36,486 bases of DNA from Actinomycetota bacterium (GTDB lineage Bacteria; Actinomycetota; Acidimicrobiia; Acidimicrobiales; Acidimicrobilacustridaceae), in assembly GCA_009703925.1 (NCBI GenBank), contig WLFD01000006.1:1-36486 (forward strand). The letters run 5' to 3'. This document shows, in pieces, positions 7,418 through 15,918 of this stretch. The number at the start of each line of letters is the position of its first letter. Within the stretch, counting starts at the first letter, position 1. Below the pieces are notes generated by a model, which saw only the letters and a list, made by a program, of their open reading frames with translations, made no database searches and was not told the origin of the DNA. Made by a program: the position numbers and the translations under genes.

Positions 7418-10141
7418 GTGACCGACCGCGCGCTGCCCGATGTTCTCGAGGACGCGGCCGACCGCAGTGCGTCACCGGTGGCCGTGAAGGTGGCGCTGCA
7501 ACGGCTCGCAGAGGTCGATTCCCGCCATCTGGAGCATCTCGAAAGCTCCGTCGGTCTCCGCGCCGCCACGATCGCCGTTCTCGCCGCCAGTCGCTCGATG
7601 ACCCGGGTGATCGAGGCAACACCGGACACGGCACTCGAAGTCCTCGGCAACCTGTCTCTGCGGCCACCGGTCGACGATGCGACTCCCGATCGGCTCGTCG
7701 CCTGGCGCAATCTGGAATTCCTCCGGATCGCGGCCCGAGATCTGCTCGGCCTCGACGAACTCGAGCAGGTCGGTGGCAATCTCGCGGCACTCGGTCGACA
7801 GGCCCTGGCTTCGGCCTCGAATCTCGCTGCCGCTGCCGACCGCGACGGACCCGACGGCCTCTCTCTCGCCATTCTGGGCATGGGCAAGTTGGGCGGAGCG
7901 GAACTCAACTACTCGAGCGACATCGACATCCTGTTCGTCGGGGATGGCCCCCGGGAACGACTCGATCGCCGGGCCCGTGCCGTCATGGACATTGCGCGCC
8001 GGTGTTTCCGCGTCGACGCCAACCTCCGGCCCGAGGGCCGCGACGGCCCCCTCGTCCGGACGCTCGATTCCTATGCCGCGTATTGGGAACGCTGGGCCGA
8101 GCCCTGGGAGTTCCAGGCCCTGCTCAAGGCCACTCCCGCCGCCGGAGACGAACAACTCGGCCAGCGCTGGTTCGAGATGGCGCAACACGCCCTCTGGTCG
8201 CGACCATTCGATGCCGAAGCGCTGCGTTCACTGCGCGCGATGAAGTCCCGAGCCGAAGCCGAAGTGTCCCGCAAGGGCCTGTCCGCACGCGAACTCAAAC
8301 GCGGCCCGGGCGGGATCCGGGACATCGAGTTCACCGTCCAACTTCTGCAACTCGTTCACGGCCATCTCGATCCCGATCTCCGGGGGCCCAACACGCTCGC
8401 CACGCTCACCGAGATGATCAGTGCCGGATATGTCGACGTAACCGACGCGACGCAGATGGCGGACTCGTATCGACTCCTCCGTGCCGTGGAGCATCGGCTT
8501 CAACTTGTCGATGAACAACAGGTCCACACGCTTCCCAAGGACTCCGGCTCACTCGATCACCTCGCACGCGTCCTCGGTCGACGCGATGACGCCACCGGGA
8601 CCGCCGGCGAACAACTCGAACGAGAGCTGCGTCTCACTCAGGCCACGGTGCGATCAATCCACGAGCGGGTCTATTTCCGCCCGCTCCTCGAAGCGTTCGC
8701 CACCAGCGGTGTCGACGACGCGCTGTTGAGTCCCGACGCCGCCGCCGCCCGCCTCGCCGCCTTCGGATTCGTCGATGCCCGTCGGACCCAGGCCGCCGTT
8801 CAGGAACTCACCCGCGGGCTCAACCGTTCGAGCCGTCTGATGCAGCAGCTGCTCCCCCTGTTGCTCGACTGGCTGTCCGAGTCCCCCGATCCGGACCTCG
8901 GTCTTCTCGTCGTCCGCAATCTCCTGAACGGCCCGCAGCATTCGCGACCTTTGGTCGAAACCTTCCGGGACTCGCCCGCCGCGGCGAGGGCCCTGTGCCA
9001 GCTCGCGGGAACGAGTCGACTGCTCGGCGAGACCCTCCAGCACAATCCCGACCTCATCGCCCGGCTCCCGGATCCGGACGTGCTCGGCACCCGCACGCGC
9101 ACGGAACTCATCGAATCGGCCACCGCCGCTCTCGACCTGCGCCACGGCCTCGACGACCGGCAGGGTTCGCTGCAGCGCTGGAAGCAACGGAATCTGCTCG
9201 GCATCGCGGCGCGCGATCTGTTCGGAGTCGCCGATGTCAGAACAGTCGGAACCGACCTCACAAAGCTTGCCGAGGCCACCGTCGAAACAGCGCTTGCCGC
9301 GCTCGAACCGACGATCCCGTTCGCCGTGCTCGGGCTCGGCCGGCTAGGTGGTGCAGAACTCGCCTACGGCAGCGATCTCGACGTGATCTTCGTCCATGGG
9401 GGCGGCGAACCGAGTCATGCCGCCGAGGCCCGGCGGCTCGCGGCAAGCCTCACGAAATTCGTGAATGGCATTACGCCCTCGGCGCGCATCTACGAGATCG
9501 ATTCCGATCTCCGGCCCGACGGCAAGAGCGGAGCGCTCTCGAAAAGCTTCGGCGCTTTCGAGATCTACTGGCGCGAACACGCCCAGACCTGGGAGCGACA
9601 GGCCATGACGCGTGCCCGAGTCGTCGCCGGCGATCTCGAACTCGGAAACCGGGTCCTCGATGCCGTCGAGCCGTACGTCTGGGGCCCCGGCCTCAGCGCC
9701 GACGAGATCCGCGACATCCGACGCATGAAGGCGCGCATCGAAGCGGAACGGATTCCGATGGGCGAGGATCCGGACTTCCATCTCAAACTCGGCCGCGGAT
9801 CACTTTCCGACATCGAGTTCACGGCCCAGATGTTGCAACTCCAGTACGACGTGAAGGCCACCGGAACGCTCGGTGCATTGAATGCACTTGCGGCAAGCGA
9901 TGTTCTGTCACTCGAAGATGCGGCCACCTTGGCCGAGGCGTACGAATTCTGCGAGATGGTCCGCAACCGCTGGTTCCTCGTGAACAGTGCACCCAGCGAC
10001 TCACTTCCCATGCAACCCGAACCGCTGCTGTGGCTCTCGCGAGCGCTCGAAACGTCTTCCGGTGAGCTGCGCGAGCACTACCGGCGGGTCACCCGTCGAT
10101 CGCGGAAGGTTGTCGAGCGGGTCTTCTACGGGCTCGGCTGA
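7418..10141 (+). CDS. glnE: Bifunctional glutamine synthetase adenylyltransferase/deadenylase
   Basis: 907 residues starting at GTG. There are two nucleotidyltransferase domains in tandem. The first, ILGMGKLGGAELNYSSDIDI (about 152-171), belongs to the deadenylating half, and the second, GLGRLGGAELAYGSDLDVIF (about 638-657), to the adenylylating half; each is followed by a helical GlnE regulatory region (GGIRDIEFTVQLLQL and SLSDIEFTAQMLQLQ). The aspartates of both GSD/SSD-x-D metal sites are intact. GlnE attaches or removes AMP on the tyrosine of GlnA in response to nitrogen status. The target GlnA, with its tyrosine intact, is encoded 1.1 kb downstream. GGCAGG just before the GTG serves as a weak ribosome binding site. 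Confidence 0.97.
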   Translation: MTDRALPDVLEDAADRSASPVAVKVALQRLAEVDSRHLEHLESSVGLRAATIAVLAASRSMTRVIEATPDTALEVLGNLSLRPPVDDATPDRLVAWRNLEFLRIAARDLLGLDELEQVGGNLAALGRQALASASNLAAAADRDGPDGLSLAILGMGKLGGAELNYSSDIDILFVGDGPRERLDRRARAVMDIARRCFRVDANLRPEGRDGPLVRTLDSYAAYWERWAEPWEFQALLKATPAAGDEQLGQRWFEMAQHALWSRPFDAEALRSLRAMKSRAEAEVSRKGLSARELKRGPGGIRDIEFTVQLLQLVHGHLDPDLRGPNTLATLTEMISAGYVDVTDATQMADSYRLLRAVEHRLQLVDEQQVHTLPKDSGSLDHLARVLGRRDDATGTAGEQLERELRLTQATVRSIHERVYFRPLLEAFATSGVDDALLSPDAAAARLAAFGFVDARRTQAAVQELTRGLNRSSRLMQQLLPLLLDWLSESPDPDLGLLVVRNLLNGPQHSRPLVETFRDSPAAARALCQLAGTSRLLGETLQHNPDLIARLPDPDVLGTRTRTELIESATAALDLRHGLDDRQGSLQRWKQRNLLGIAARDLFGVADVRTVGTDLTKLAEATVETALAALEPTIPFAVLGLGRLGGAELAYGSDLDVIFVHGGGEPSHAAEARRLAASLTKFVNGITPSARIYEIDSDLRPDGKSGALSKSFGAFEIYWREHAQTWERQAMTRARVVAGDLELGNRVLDAVEPYVWGPGLSADEIRDIRRMKARIEAERIPMGEDPDFHLKLGRGSLSDIEFTAQMLQLQYDVKATGTLGALNALAASDVLSLEDAATLAEAYEFCEMVRNRWFLVNSAPSDSLPMQPEPLLWLSRALETSSGELREHYRRVTRRSRKVVERVFYGLG

Positions 10142-10186
10142 CTCTCCGGGGTCGTTGTTTCCGAACGAGAAAATCCACGGCGTCCC

Positions 10187-11164
10187 CTACTCGCAGGCGA
10201 CGCCGTCCTTGTCTCCGTCGAGGGCAGGCCGGTAGCCGGGTTGACCCAGATAGATCGGCGCGGCGCCCGCCGCACGGGCCGCAGTGCAATTGGCGAAGAA
10301 CACATCGCCACCGCCGTTCACGGGTCCCGGCGTCACAATCGACGTCGTGGTTGCGACCTCGCCTCCGCGGGGCCACACCGGACCCTCGAGCGTGCACGTG
10401 TCGAGCATCTGGCCGAGCGCGTCGCGCTCCTGCGTTGTGGCCGTGAGATCCCACGCGACCTTCACTCCCAGCCATCCCGTCGCATAGGCACACCACGACG
10501 CGCGGTTCGACGGGCGCCACTCGTCTGGCGAATCCGCACCCTTGGAGCGGTTGGACGATGCCGACGCGACCACGAGTTCGGCCTGATTGTTGGCGAACTG
10601 GCGACGCTTCGAGGCACTCCATTGCCAGCCTCCCGAGTCGAAGGCATCGGCGAGCGGAACCAGATGGTCGACATCGAAATCACCGGGGTTGGCCGAGGCG
10701 ACGAGGTCGTAGGGCGACACCCACCATCCGGTGATCGTCTTGCAGGTACCGGAACGGTTGACCGTCGCGGCAACGGTCGACCAGGCGATCAGGGCATCCT
10801 GACGCGCGTCGCAGCCGTTCCCGTCGATGTCGTCCCAGTGGGACCAGTCCTCGCGTCGGTAATCACCTATCGGATTCGGACGATCGTCGATGCGCAGCGC
10901 TGCCAACTGGTCGCGGGCCGACGAACCGTCCGGCGCGCCGAGCGAAGTTGTCGTCGGCACCGGCGCGGGAACCGTTGGCGATGACGTCGATGTCGAGTCG
11001 TCAGACCCCGACGCGACCGATGTCGTCGGCGCGGCCGGGACCGTAGTCGCGGCGCGGCCGTCGGCATCGTCGCCACCGCCGCCGCACGCTGCAAGAGCGA
11101 GCACGACCAGAGCAACAACGCCCATCCGCCACGGGCCGGTCTTCCGGCCGAACGATCCAACCAC
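10187..11164 (-). CDS. Secreted lipoprotein HNH nuclease (GmrSD C-terminal/DUF1524-like) with Excalibur domain
   Basis: The N-terminus has a basic stretch (GRKTGPWR), a hydrophobic core and a lipobox (VVALVVLALAAC), then a Thr/Ser/Pro-rich linker, so the product is probably lipidated and exported. The catalytic region has the HNH-like core GDFDVDHLVPLADAFDSGGW with later NNQAELVVASASSNRSKG, as in exported nucleases of the DUF1524/HNH group. The last about 35 residues form an Excalibur calcium-binding module (FFANCTAARAAGAAPIYLGQ, then DGDKDGVACE). A GTG at 11164 is chosen to keep the charged signal-peptide start; ATG at 11194 or 11125 are alternatives. It lies between glnE and glnA, convergent with glnE and after the glnA terminator, so it is probably transcribed independently. 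Confidence 0.88.
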   Translation of the reverse strand: MVGSFGRKTGPWRMGVVALVVLALAACGGGGDDADGRAATTVPAAPTTSVASGSDDSTSTSSPTVPAPVPTTTSLGAPDGSSARDQLAALRIDDRPNPIGDYRREDWSHWDDIDGNGCDARQDALIAWSTVAATVNRSGTCKTITGWWVSPYDLVASANPGDFDVDHLVPLADAFDSGGWQWSASKRRQFANNQAELVVASASSNRSKGADSPDEWRPSNRASWCAYATGWLGVKVAWDLTATTQERDALGQMLDTCTLEGPVWPRGGEVATTTSIVTPGPVNGGGDVFFANCTAARAAGAAPIYLGQPGYRPALDGDKDGVACE

Positions 11165-11196
11165 CGCTGACCACCGTAGCCACATGCACCGCATGG

Positions 11197-11237
11197 AAAA
11201 ACCAAAGGGGACCGGCCCCGGAAGGCCGATCCCCTTT
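11197..11237 (-). terminator. Intrinsic terminator after glnA
   Basis: Stem arms 11204-11217 and 11224-11237 (AAAGGGGA paired with TCCCCTTT, one C/A mismatch, then CGGCC with GGCCG) enclose a 6-base loop. On the minus strand the stem is followed by GGTTTTT (11203-11197). It lies about 20 bases beyond the glnA stop codon. Confidence 0.85.
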
Positions 11238-11257
11238 CAGTTCCGCAGATCCGGAGA

Positions 11258-12682
11258 TCAGCAGTCGTAGTACATCGTGAATTCGTAAGGATGCGGACGA
11301 AGGCGAATCGCGTCGACCTCGTTCTTGCGCTTGAAGGCGATCCAGGTCTCGATGAGATCGTCGGTGAAGACGCCGCCGGCCTTGAGGAACGCATTGTCGG
11401 CCTCGAGGGCGTCGAGTGCGGCTTCGAGAGTGGCGGGAACCTGCGGGACCTTGGCCAGTTCTTCCGGCGGAAGGTCGTAGAGGTCCTTGTCGACGGGTGC
11501 CGGGGGCTCGATGCGGTTCTGGATGCCGTCGAGGCCAGCCATCATCATCGCTGCGAACGCCAGGTACGGGTTCGAGGTGGAGTCGGGGCAACGGAACTCG
11601 ATGCGCTTTGCCTTCGGGCTCTGCGAAGCGAGCGGGATCCGGCACGAAGCCGAACGGTTGCGCTGGCTGTAGACGAGGTTGACCGGCGCTTCGTAACCCG
11701 GGACCAGACGCTTGAAGCTGTTGGTGGTCGGGTTGGTGAAGGCGATGACGGCCGCGGCGTGGTGGAGGAGACCACCGATGTACCAGCGGGCGATGTCGGA
11801 GAGTCCGGCGTAACCGGCTTCGTCGTAGAAGAGCGGCTCGCCACCCATCCAGAGTGACTGGTGGGTGTGCATGCCCGATCCGTTGTCCTGGAAAATGGGC
11901 TTCGGCATGAAGGTCAGCGACTTGCCGGCCTTCCAGGCGACGTTCTTGCACACGTACTTGAAGGTCATGAGCTGATCAGCCATGGCGAGCAGCGTGTTGA
12001 ACTTGATGCCGATCTCGCCCTGACCACCCGAGGCGACCTCGTGATGGTGGAGTTCGGTCTCGATGCCCACGTTGTGGAGTTCGACGGACATGTCCGAGCG
12101 AAGGTCCTGGTAGTGGTCCATCGGGGGAACCGGGAAGTAGCCCTGCTTGGTGCGGGGCTTGTACCCGAGGTTCGGGCCCTCGTCGGTGCCGGAGTTCCAT
12201 TCACCCTCGACGGAGTCGACGGCGTAGAACGAACCGTTGGGCTGGGTGTCGAAGCGGACGTCATCGAAGATGAAGAACTCGGCTTCGGGACCGAAGAAGG
12301 CGGTGTCGGCGATGCCGGTCGTCTTGAGGTACGCCTCGGCCTTCTGGGCGACGTAGCGGGGATCGCGGGTGTAGCTGTCGTGCGTGACCGGATCGGCGAC
12401 GTAGCAGTGGATGACAGCGGTCTTGCGCTTCATGAACGGGTCGATGTAGCAGGTGTTCGGATCGGTGATGAGCACCATGTCCGATTCCTGGATCTCCTGG
12501 AAACCGCGGATCGACGAGCCGTCGAAGCCGTGGCCCTCGGTGAAATGGTCCTCCGACAGGACGTGAGCCGGGATGGTCACGTGCTGCATGATTCCGGGAA
12601 GGTCGATGAACCGAAGGTCAACGAACTCGCAACCTTCGCTCTTCACAAAGGCCAGTACTTCTTCAGGGGTGCGTTCCTGCAC
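11258..12682 (-). CDS. glnA: Glutamine synthetase type I (GlnA)
   Basis: 474 residues, the standard length for adenylylated GSI. It makes glutamine from glutamate, ammonia and ATP as a cytosolic dodecamer. Motifs: [19 protein letters not shown] near the N-terminus, metal-site [23 protein letters not shown], the ATP-region [28 protein letters not shown], and the adenylylation site [12 protein letters not shown] with the tyrosine at about 402. The GTG start at 12682 is chosen because AGGAGG lies 5 bases upstream and the product then matches family length; an in-frame extension far upstream runs antisense to glnA2. GlnE encoded nearby can be expected to modify it. It diverges from glnA2. Confidence 0.97.
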   Translation of the reverse strand: MQERTPEEVLAFVKSEGCEFVDLRFIDLPGIMQHVTIPAHVLSEDHFTEGHGFDGSSIRGFQEIQESDMVLITDPNTCYIDPFMKRKTAVIHCYVADPVTHDSYTRDPRYVAQKAEAYLKTTGIADTAFFGPEAEFFIFDDVRFDTQPNGSFYAVDSVEGEWNSGTDEGPNLGYKPRTKQGYFPVPPMDHYQDLRSDMSVELHNVGIETELHHHEVASGGQGEIGIKFNTLLAMADQLMTFKYVCKNVAWKAGKSLTFMPKPIFQDNGSGMHTHQSLWMGGEPLFYDEAGYAGLSDIARWYIGGLLHHAAAVIAFTNPTTNSFKRLVPGYEAPVNLVYSQRNRSASCRIPLASQSPKAKRIEFRCPDSTSNPYLAFAAMMMAGLDGIQNRIEPPAPVDKDLYDLPPEELAKVPQVPATLEAALDALEADNAFLKAGGVFTDDLIETWIAFKRKNEVDAIRLRPHPYEFTMYYDC

Positions 12683-12787
12683 GGTTCCTCCTGTAGGGGT
12701 GCGAGGAGAGGGCTGCTCTCGACGCTGATCGACGTGGACATTACCCCGAGAGCAACTGCTCTCCCGAGGTGAGGCCTGCGAATCATG

Positions 12788-12836
12788 ACAGGGCCGTTTT
12801 TCTGCCCTGTTGCCCCTTTGTGAACGGAAGATGAAC
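12788..12836. promoter_or_regulatory. Possible operator region between glnA and glnA2
   Basis: In the 216-bp divergent region, an inverted repeat ACAGGGC (12788-12794) / GCCCTGT (12804-12810) has a T-rich centre, and a direct repeat TGAAC occurs at 12821-12825 and 12832-12836, exactly 11 bases apart. GlnR operators in actinobacteria are direct repeats with one-helical-turn spacing, but the consensus GTnAC/GAAAC is only partly matched. Assignment to GlnR is speculative. Confidence 0.3.
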
Positions 12837-12898
12837 CGGGGGTCGGCGGCTGGACAATCCCGTGGAGGGATCGGGGTCCTGTGTGGGAGGATCGAGCC

Positions 12899-14233
12899 AT
12901 GGAACGTCAGCAGGATTACGTACTGCGCACCGTTGAAGAGCGCGGGGTTCGGCTCATCCGACTCTGGTTCACCGATGTGCTCGGCCAGCTCAAGTCGGTG
13001 GCCATCTCGCCCGCCGAACTCGAGAACGCCTTCGACGAGGGGATGCACTTCGACGGCTCGGCCATCGACGGGTTCAGCCGCGTCCAGGAGAGCGACGTCC
13101 TCGCCCGCCCCGATCCGAACACCTTCGAGCTCCTCCCATGGGGAAACAGCTCCGACATTTCGGGCCGCATGTTCTGCGACATCCTCAACCACGACGAGAC
13201 CCCGTTCGAGGGTGATCCCCGTCAGGTCCTGAAGCGCAATCTCGACAAGGCCCACGATCGGGGCTTCTCGTTCATGGTCGCCCCCGAGATGGAATTCTTC
13301 TATTTCGCCAAGGGTGATCCTCGCAAGCCCCTCGAGCCGCTCGACACCGGTTCCTATTTCGACCTGACCACCACGGACCTCGCCAGCGATCTTCGCCAGC
13401 GCACGCTCCTCGTCCTCGAAGCCATGGGCATTCCCGTCGAGTACTCGTTCCACGAGGACGCTCCCAGCCAGCACGAGATCGACCTCCGCTACACCGATGC
13501 CCTCACGATGGCCGACAACGTCATGACGTTCCGGATGATCGTCAAGGAGATCGCCATGGAACAGGGCGCCTACGCCACGTTCATGCCGAAGCCTCTCGCC
13601 GGCGTCCAGGGCTCGGGCATGCACACGCACATGTCCCTCTTCGAAGGTGACGAGAACGCCTTCCACGAACCCGGCGATCCCTACGGCATGTCGAAGGCGG
13701 GCCGCGGTTTCATCGCCGGGCTCCTTCATCACGCCGCCGAGATCACGGCCGTGACCAACCAGTTGGTCAACTCGTACAAGCGACTCATCACCGGTTACGA
13801 GGCGCCCGTGTACGTCACGTGGGCCCGCAACAACCAGTCCGCCCTGATCCGCGTTCCGGTCACCAAGCGCGGAAAGCAGTCCTCGACCCGCATCGAGTAC
13901 CGCGCTCCCGATCCGGCTTGCAACCCGTACCTCGCCTACTCGGTCATGTTGGCGGCCGGGCTCAAGGGGATCGAGGAAGGGTACGAACTTCCGTCCGAGG
14001 CCTCGGCGAACGTGTTCGAGATGACCCCGGAAGAGCGCGCCGCAGAGGGCATCCGCCCGCTGCCGCAGTCACTTTCCGACGCTCTCGATGTCATGGAAGG
14101 CTCCGAACTCGTCGCGGAGGCTCTCGGCGAGCACATCTTCGAATGGTTCCTCCGGAACAAGCGGGCCGAGTGGGCCGATTACAAGTCCCAGGTCACCCAA
14201 TTCGAACTCGACCGGTACCTCCCGAACTGGTGA
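12899..14233 (+). CDS. glnA2: Glutamine synthetase-like protein GlnA2 (not adenylylated)
   Basis: 444 residues, close to mycobacterial GlnA2 (about 446). Motifs: [72 protein letters not shown] and [20 protein letters not shown]. At the position of the adenylylation tyrosine the residue is phenylalanine ([12 protein letters not shown] about 373), so GlnE cannot modify it. GlnA2-type enzymes of actinobacteria are GSI paralogs; in Streptomyces some act as gamma-glutamyl-polyamine ligases, so true glutamine synthesis is not certain. ATG at 12899 is chosen because GGGAGG sits 8 bases upstream. It overlaps the next gene by GTGA, and the gene order resembles glnA1-glnE-glnA2 in M. tuberculosis. Confidence 0.94.
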   Translation: MERQQDYVLRTVEERGVRLIRLWFTDVLGQLKSVAISPAELENAFDEGMHFDGSAIDGFSRVQESDVLARPDPNTFELLPWGNSSDISGRMFCDILNHDETPFEGDPRQVLKRNLDKAHDRGFSFMVAPEMEFFYFAKGDPRKPLEPLDTGSYFDLTTTDLASDLRQRTLLVLEAMGIPVEYSFHEDAPSQHEIDLRYTDALTMADNVMTFRMIVKEIAMEQGAYATFMPKPLAGVQGSGMHTHMSLFEGDENAFHEPGDPYGMSKAGRGFIAGLLHHAAEITAVTNQLVNSYKRLITGYEAPVYVTWARNNQSALIRVPVTKRGKQSSTRIEYRAPDPACNPYLAYSVMLAAGLKGIEEGYELPSEASANVFEMTPEERAAEGIRPLPQSLSDALDVMEGSELVAEALGEHIFEWFLRNKRAEWADYKSQVTQFELDRYLPNW

Positions 14234-14928
14234 GCAATCCGATGGAACCCATCCTGGTCTTTCCCGATCCGGCACCGCCCGAGCTCGCGCAGGCCCTCGA
14301 CCTCTCCGGCTACGCCTGGAAGGCGGCCAACGATGAGATCGCAGTGTCGCGTCTCGCGCCGGACGACGGTTGGGCCGGCGCCATCATCTGTGCGTACCTC
14401 GATCCCGAGCGGGCGTTCGCTCTCTGTCGCGCGATCCGCAAGCGCGATGTTCCGCTCGAACCAGTCCTGCTGCTCGTCAACGGCACCCAACTCGGCGATC
14501 TCGAACTGCGCGACGACATGTTCGACGATTTCTGCCTTGCACCGTTCCATCCCCGCGAACTCGAAGCGCGGCTCCGACACCTGTTCTGGCGTTCGGGGCG
14601 CGGCACGCAACCGGAACTCGTCGAATACGGCGATCTCGTCCTCAACCTCGAGACCTATCAGGCCGGCATCGCCGGAAAGCCTCTCGATCTCACGTTCATG
14701 GAATACGAACTGCTCAAGTTCCTCTCCTCGAACCCGGGCAAGGTCTTCACCCGCGAAACACTGCTCAGCCGGGTGTGGGGCTACGAGTACTACGGCGGTG
14801 CGCGAACCGTCGACGTCCACATCCGCCGCCTACGAGCCAAGCTCGGCGAGGAACACGCGAACCTGATCCAGACCGTCCGCAGCGTCGGTTACCGGTTCGG
14901 ACAATCCCGCTGGAGTCTCGACCGCTGA
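14230..14928 (+). CDS. glnR: GlnR-like atypical OmpR-family response regulator
   Basis: 232 residues from the GTG overlapping the glnA2 stop (ATG at 14242 is an alternative). The receiver-like N-terminal domain lacks the phospho-acceptor (GAIICAYLDP where a conserved Asp is expected) and the switch Lys (LAPFHP instead of KPF). The C-terminal winged helix is GlnR-like: LDLTFMEYELLKFLSSNPGK, VFTRETLLSRVWGYEYYGGA, RTVDVHIRRLRAKLGEEHAN and a final SVGYRFG. Actinobacterial GlnR is an orphan regulator that controls glnA, amtB and nitrogen-assimilation genes without phosphorylation. No histidine kinase is adjacent. Translational coupling to glnA2 strongly suggests a nitrogen role. It ends before a bidirectional terminator. 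Orthology to GlnR, rather than to another OmpR relative, is inferred. Confidence 0.82.
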   Translation: MSNPMEPILVFPDPAPPELAQALDLSGYAWKAANDEIAVSRLAPDDGWAGAIICAYLDPERAFALCRAIRKRDVPLEPVLLLVNGTQLGDLELRDDMFDDFCLAPFHPRELEARLRHLFWRSGRGTQPELVEYGDLVLNLETYQAGIAGKPLDLTFMEYELLKFLSSNPGKVFTRETLLSRVWGYEYYGGARTVDVHIRRLRAKLGEEHANLIQTVRSVGYRFGQSRWSLDR

Positions 14929-14958
14929 GTCGGCACGAAATCTGCAGGAGCAAAACGA

Positions 14959-14990
14959 AACGAGCGGCCCCGAGGGGCCGCTCGTTCTCA
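14959..14990. terminator. Bidirectional terminator between glnR-like gene and cspA
   Basis: A perfect 12-bp stem: AACGAGCGGCCC (14959-14970) and GGGCCGCTCGTT (14975-14986) with a CGAG loop. It lies 30 bases after the glnR-like stop (plus) and 20 bases after the cspA stop (minus); AAAAC on the left and TTCTCATTT on the right act as short tails. Confidence 0.8.
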
Positions 14991-15007
14991 TTTCGATTGC
15001 CGAAAAA

Positions 15008-15208
15008 TCAGACCGGACGAACGTCCTGTGCCTGGTCACCCTTCGGGCCACTCGTGACCTCGAACTCGACGGCTTGGCCCTCTTCGAGCGAGCGATATCC
15101 CGAGCCGCTGATCGCGCTGTAATGCACGAAAACGTCGGGGCCTCCCTCACGCGAGATGAAACCGAAGCCTTTTTCAGCGTTGAACCACTTGACGGTACCG
15201 GCAGCCAT
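15008..15208 (-). CDS. cspA: Cold-shock protein (CspA family)
   Basis: 66 residues, a single OB-fold cold-shock domain acting as an RNA chaperone in the cytosol. RNP1 is [10 protein letters not shown] and RNP2 is DVFVHYSAI; the start [18 protein letters not shown] is typical. The ATG at 15208 is chosen because the domain starts there and GGGG lies about 8 bases upstream; an in-frame extension to 15382 has no homology. A 178-bp gap separates it from the upstream small membrane gene, leaving room for the long structured leader usual in csp genes, though no thermosensor structure can be shown by eye. It ends at the terminator shared with the glnR-like gene. Confidence 0.96.
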   Translation of the reverse strand: MAAGTVKWFNAEKGFGFISREGGPDVFVHYSAISGSGYRSLEEGQAVEFEVTSGPKGDQAQDVRPV

Positions 15209-15386
15209 TCCGACACCCCTTTCTGTCCTGCGGGGTCGGAACACCTTCCCTGCACCTTCGTAGAAACGAAAAGCTAGCCCCCAAATGTCGCCCGCGTCGA
15301 TGAAAAATTGTCGAATCGGAACCGGGGCCGATCGGCTACTTGGAGACCATCCTCGAGGACCGTTTCGGACCCCCCGGGGCATGTGT

Positions 15387-15548
15387 TCAGCGTTGGCTGA
15401 GTTCGAGGTCTTCCGTGCCGGTATAGAGGTCGTCCACCTCGGATTTGACGGCCCAACCCAGAACGGCGGCGACGAGCGACATGGTCATGAGGAAGCCAAC
15501 GGGAATGGCGATCACAAGGACGATGAGGATGATGATTACGCCAGGCAC
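15387..15548 (-). CDS. 53-residue single-pass membrane protein
   Basis: GTG at 15548 (AGGG about 8-10 bases upstream), stop at 15387. One long N-terminal hydrophobic helix ([20 protein letters not shown], continuing through [12 protein letters not shown]) is followed by an acidic cytoplasmic tail, [15 protein letters not shown]. The [21 protein letters not shown] tail has the look of small conserved actinobacterial membrane proteins (helix, then short charged tail ending in Glu/Leu). The start lies 10 bases after the ridA stop, so it belongs to the same operon. Function unknown. Confidence 0.75.
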   Translation of the reverse strand: MPGVIIILIVLVIAIPVGFLMTMSLVAAVLGWAVKSEVDDLYTGTEDLELSQR

Positions 15549-15557
15549 GTCAGAACC

Positions 15558-15914
15558 CTACCGGTTGAGGGGCGACCAGGCCCATGCTTCGATCTCCACG
15601 AGTGCCACACGGGGGAGTTCCGATACGGCGAACGCACTGCGGGCCGGGCGATGGTCCCCGAAGCCCGCCACGTAGTGCTCGTTCATGATCTCGAAATCGC
15701 GCATGTGGCGAAGGAAGACAGTCGTCTTCACGACATCGGAGAGCGAGGCTCCCTCGCCGACCAGGAGCTCGCTCAGATTGGCGATCGCCTGCGCGGTCTC
15801 CTCGGCGACGCCACCGGCGACCATCTGCCCGTCGCGCAGTCCGAGCTGGCCGGACACGACCAGAAAATCTCCGGCGCGGACGATCGGTGTGTACGGACCC
15901 ACAGGAGTGCTCAT
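15558..15914 (-). CDS. RidA family enamine/imine deaminase
   Basis: 118 residues, one RidA (YjgF/UK114) domain, normally a homotrimer. Seen: VGPYTPIVRAGDFLVVSGQL, then GGVAEETAQAIANLSELLV, and the active-site region RPARSAFAVSELPRVALVEI with Arg and Glu at the expected places. RidA proteins hydrolyse reactive enamines and imines made by PLP enzymes such as threonine dehydratase; some paralogs act in specialised catabolism. The start is 4 bases after the stop of the molybdenum-hydroxylase-like gene and the stop 9 bases before the 53-residue membrane protein, so it is the middle gene of a three-gene unit. That context could point to catabolic use rather than general housekeeping. Confidence 0.93.
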   Translation of the reverse strand: MSTPVGPYTPIVRAGDFLVVSGQLGLRDGQMVAGGVAEETAQAIANLSELLVGEGASLSDVVKTTVFLRHMRDFEIMNEHYVAGFGDHRPARSAFAVSELPRVALVEIEAWAWSPLNR

Positions 15915-15918
15915 CGGT

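Noticed and set aside
12683-13732. N-terminal extension of glnA to an 824-residue product
   Set aside because: The extra part is antisense to glnA2. AGGAGG before the GTG at 12682 and family length fix the true start.
15209-15382. 58-residue N-terminal extension of the cold-shock protein
   Set aside because: Family members start at [10 protein letters not shown] or the equivalent, and the region is better explained as a long csp leader.
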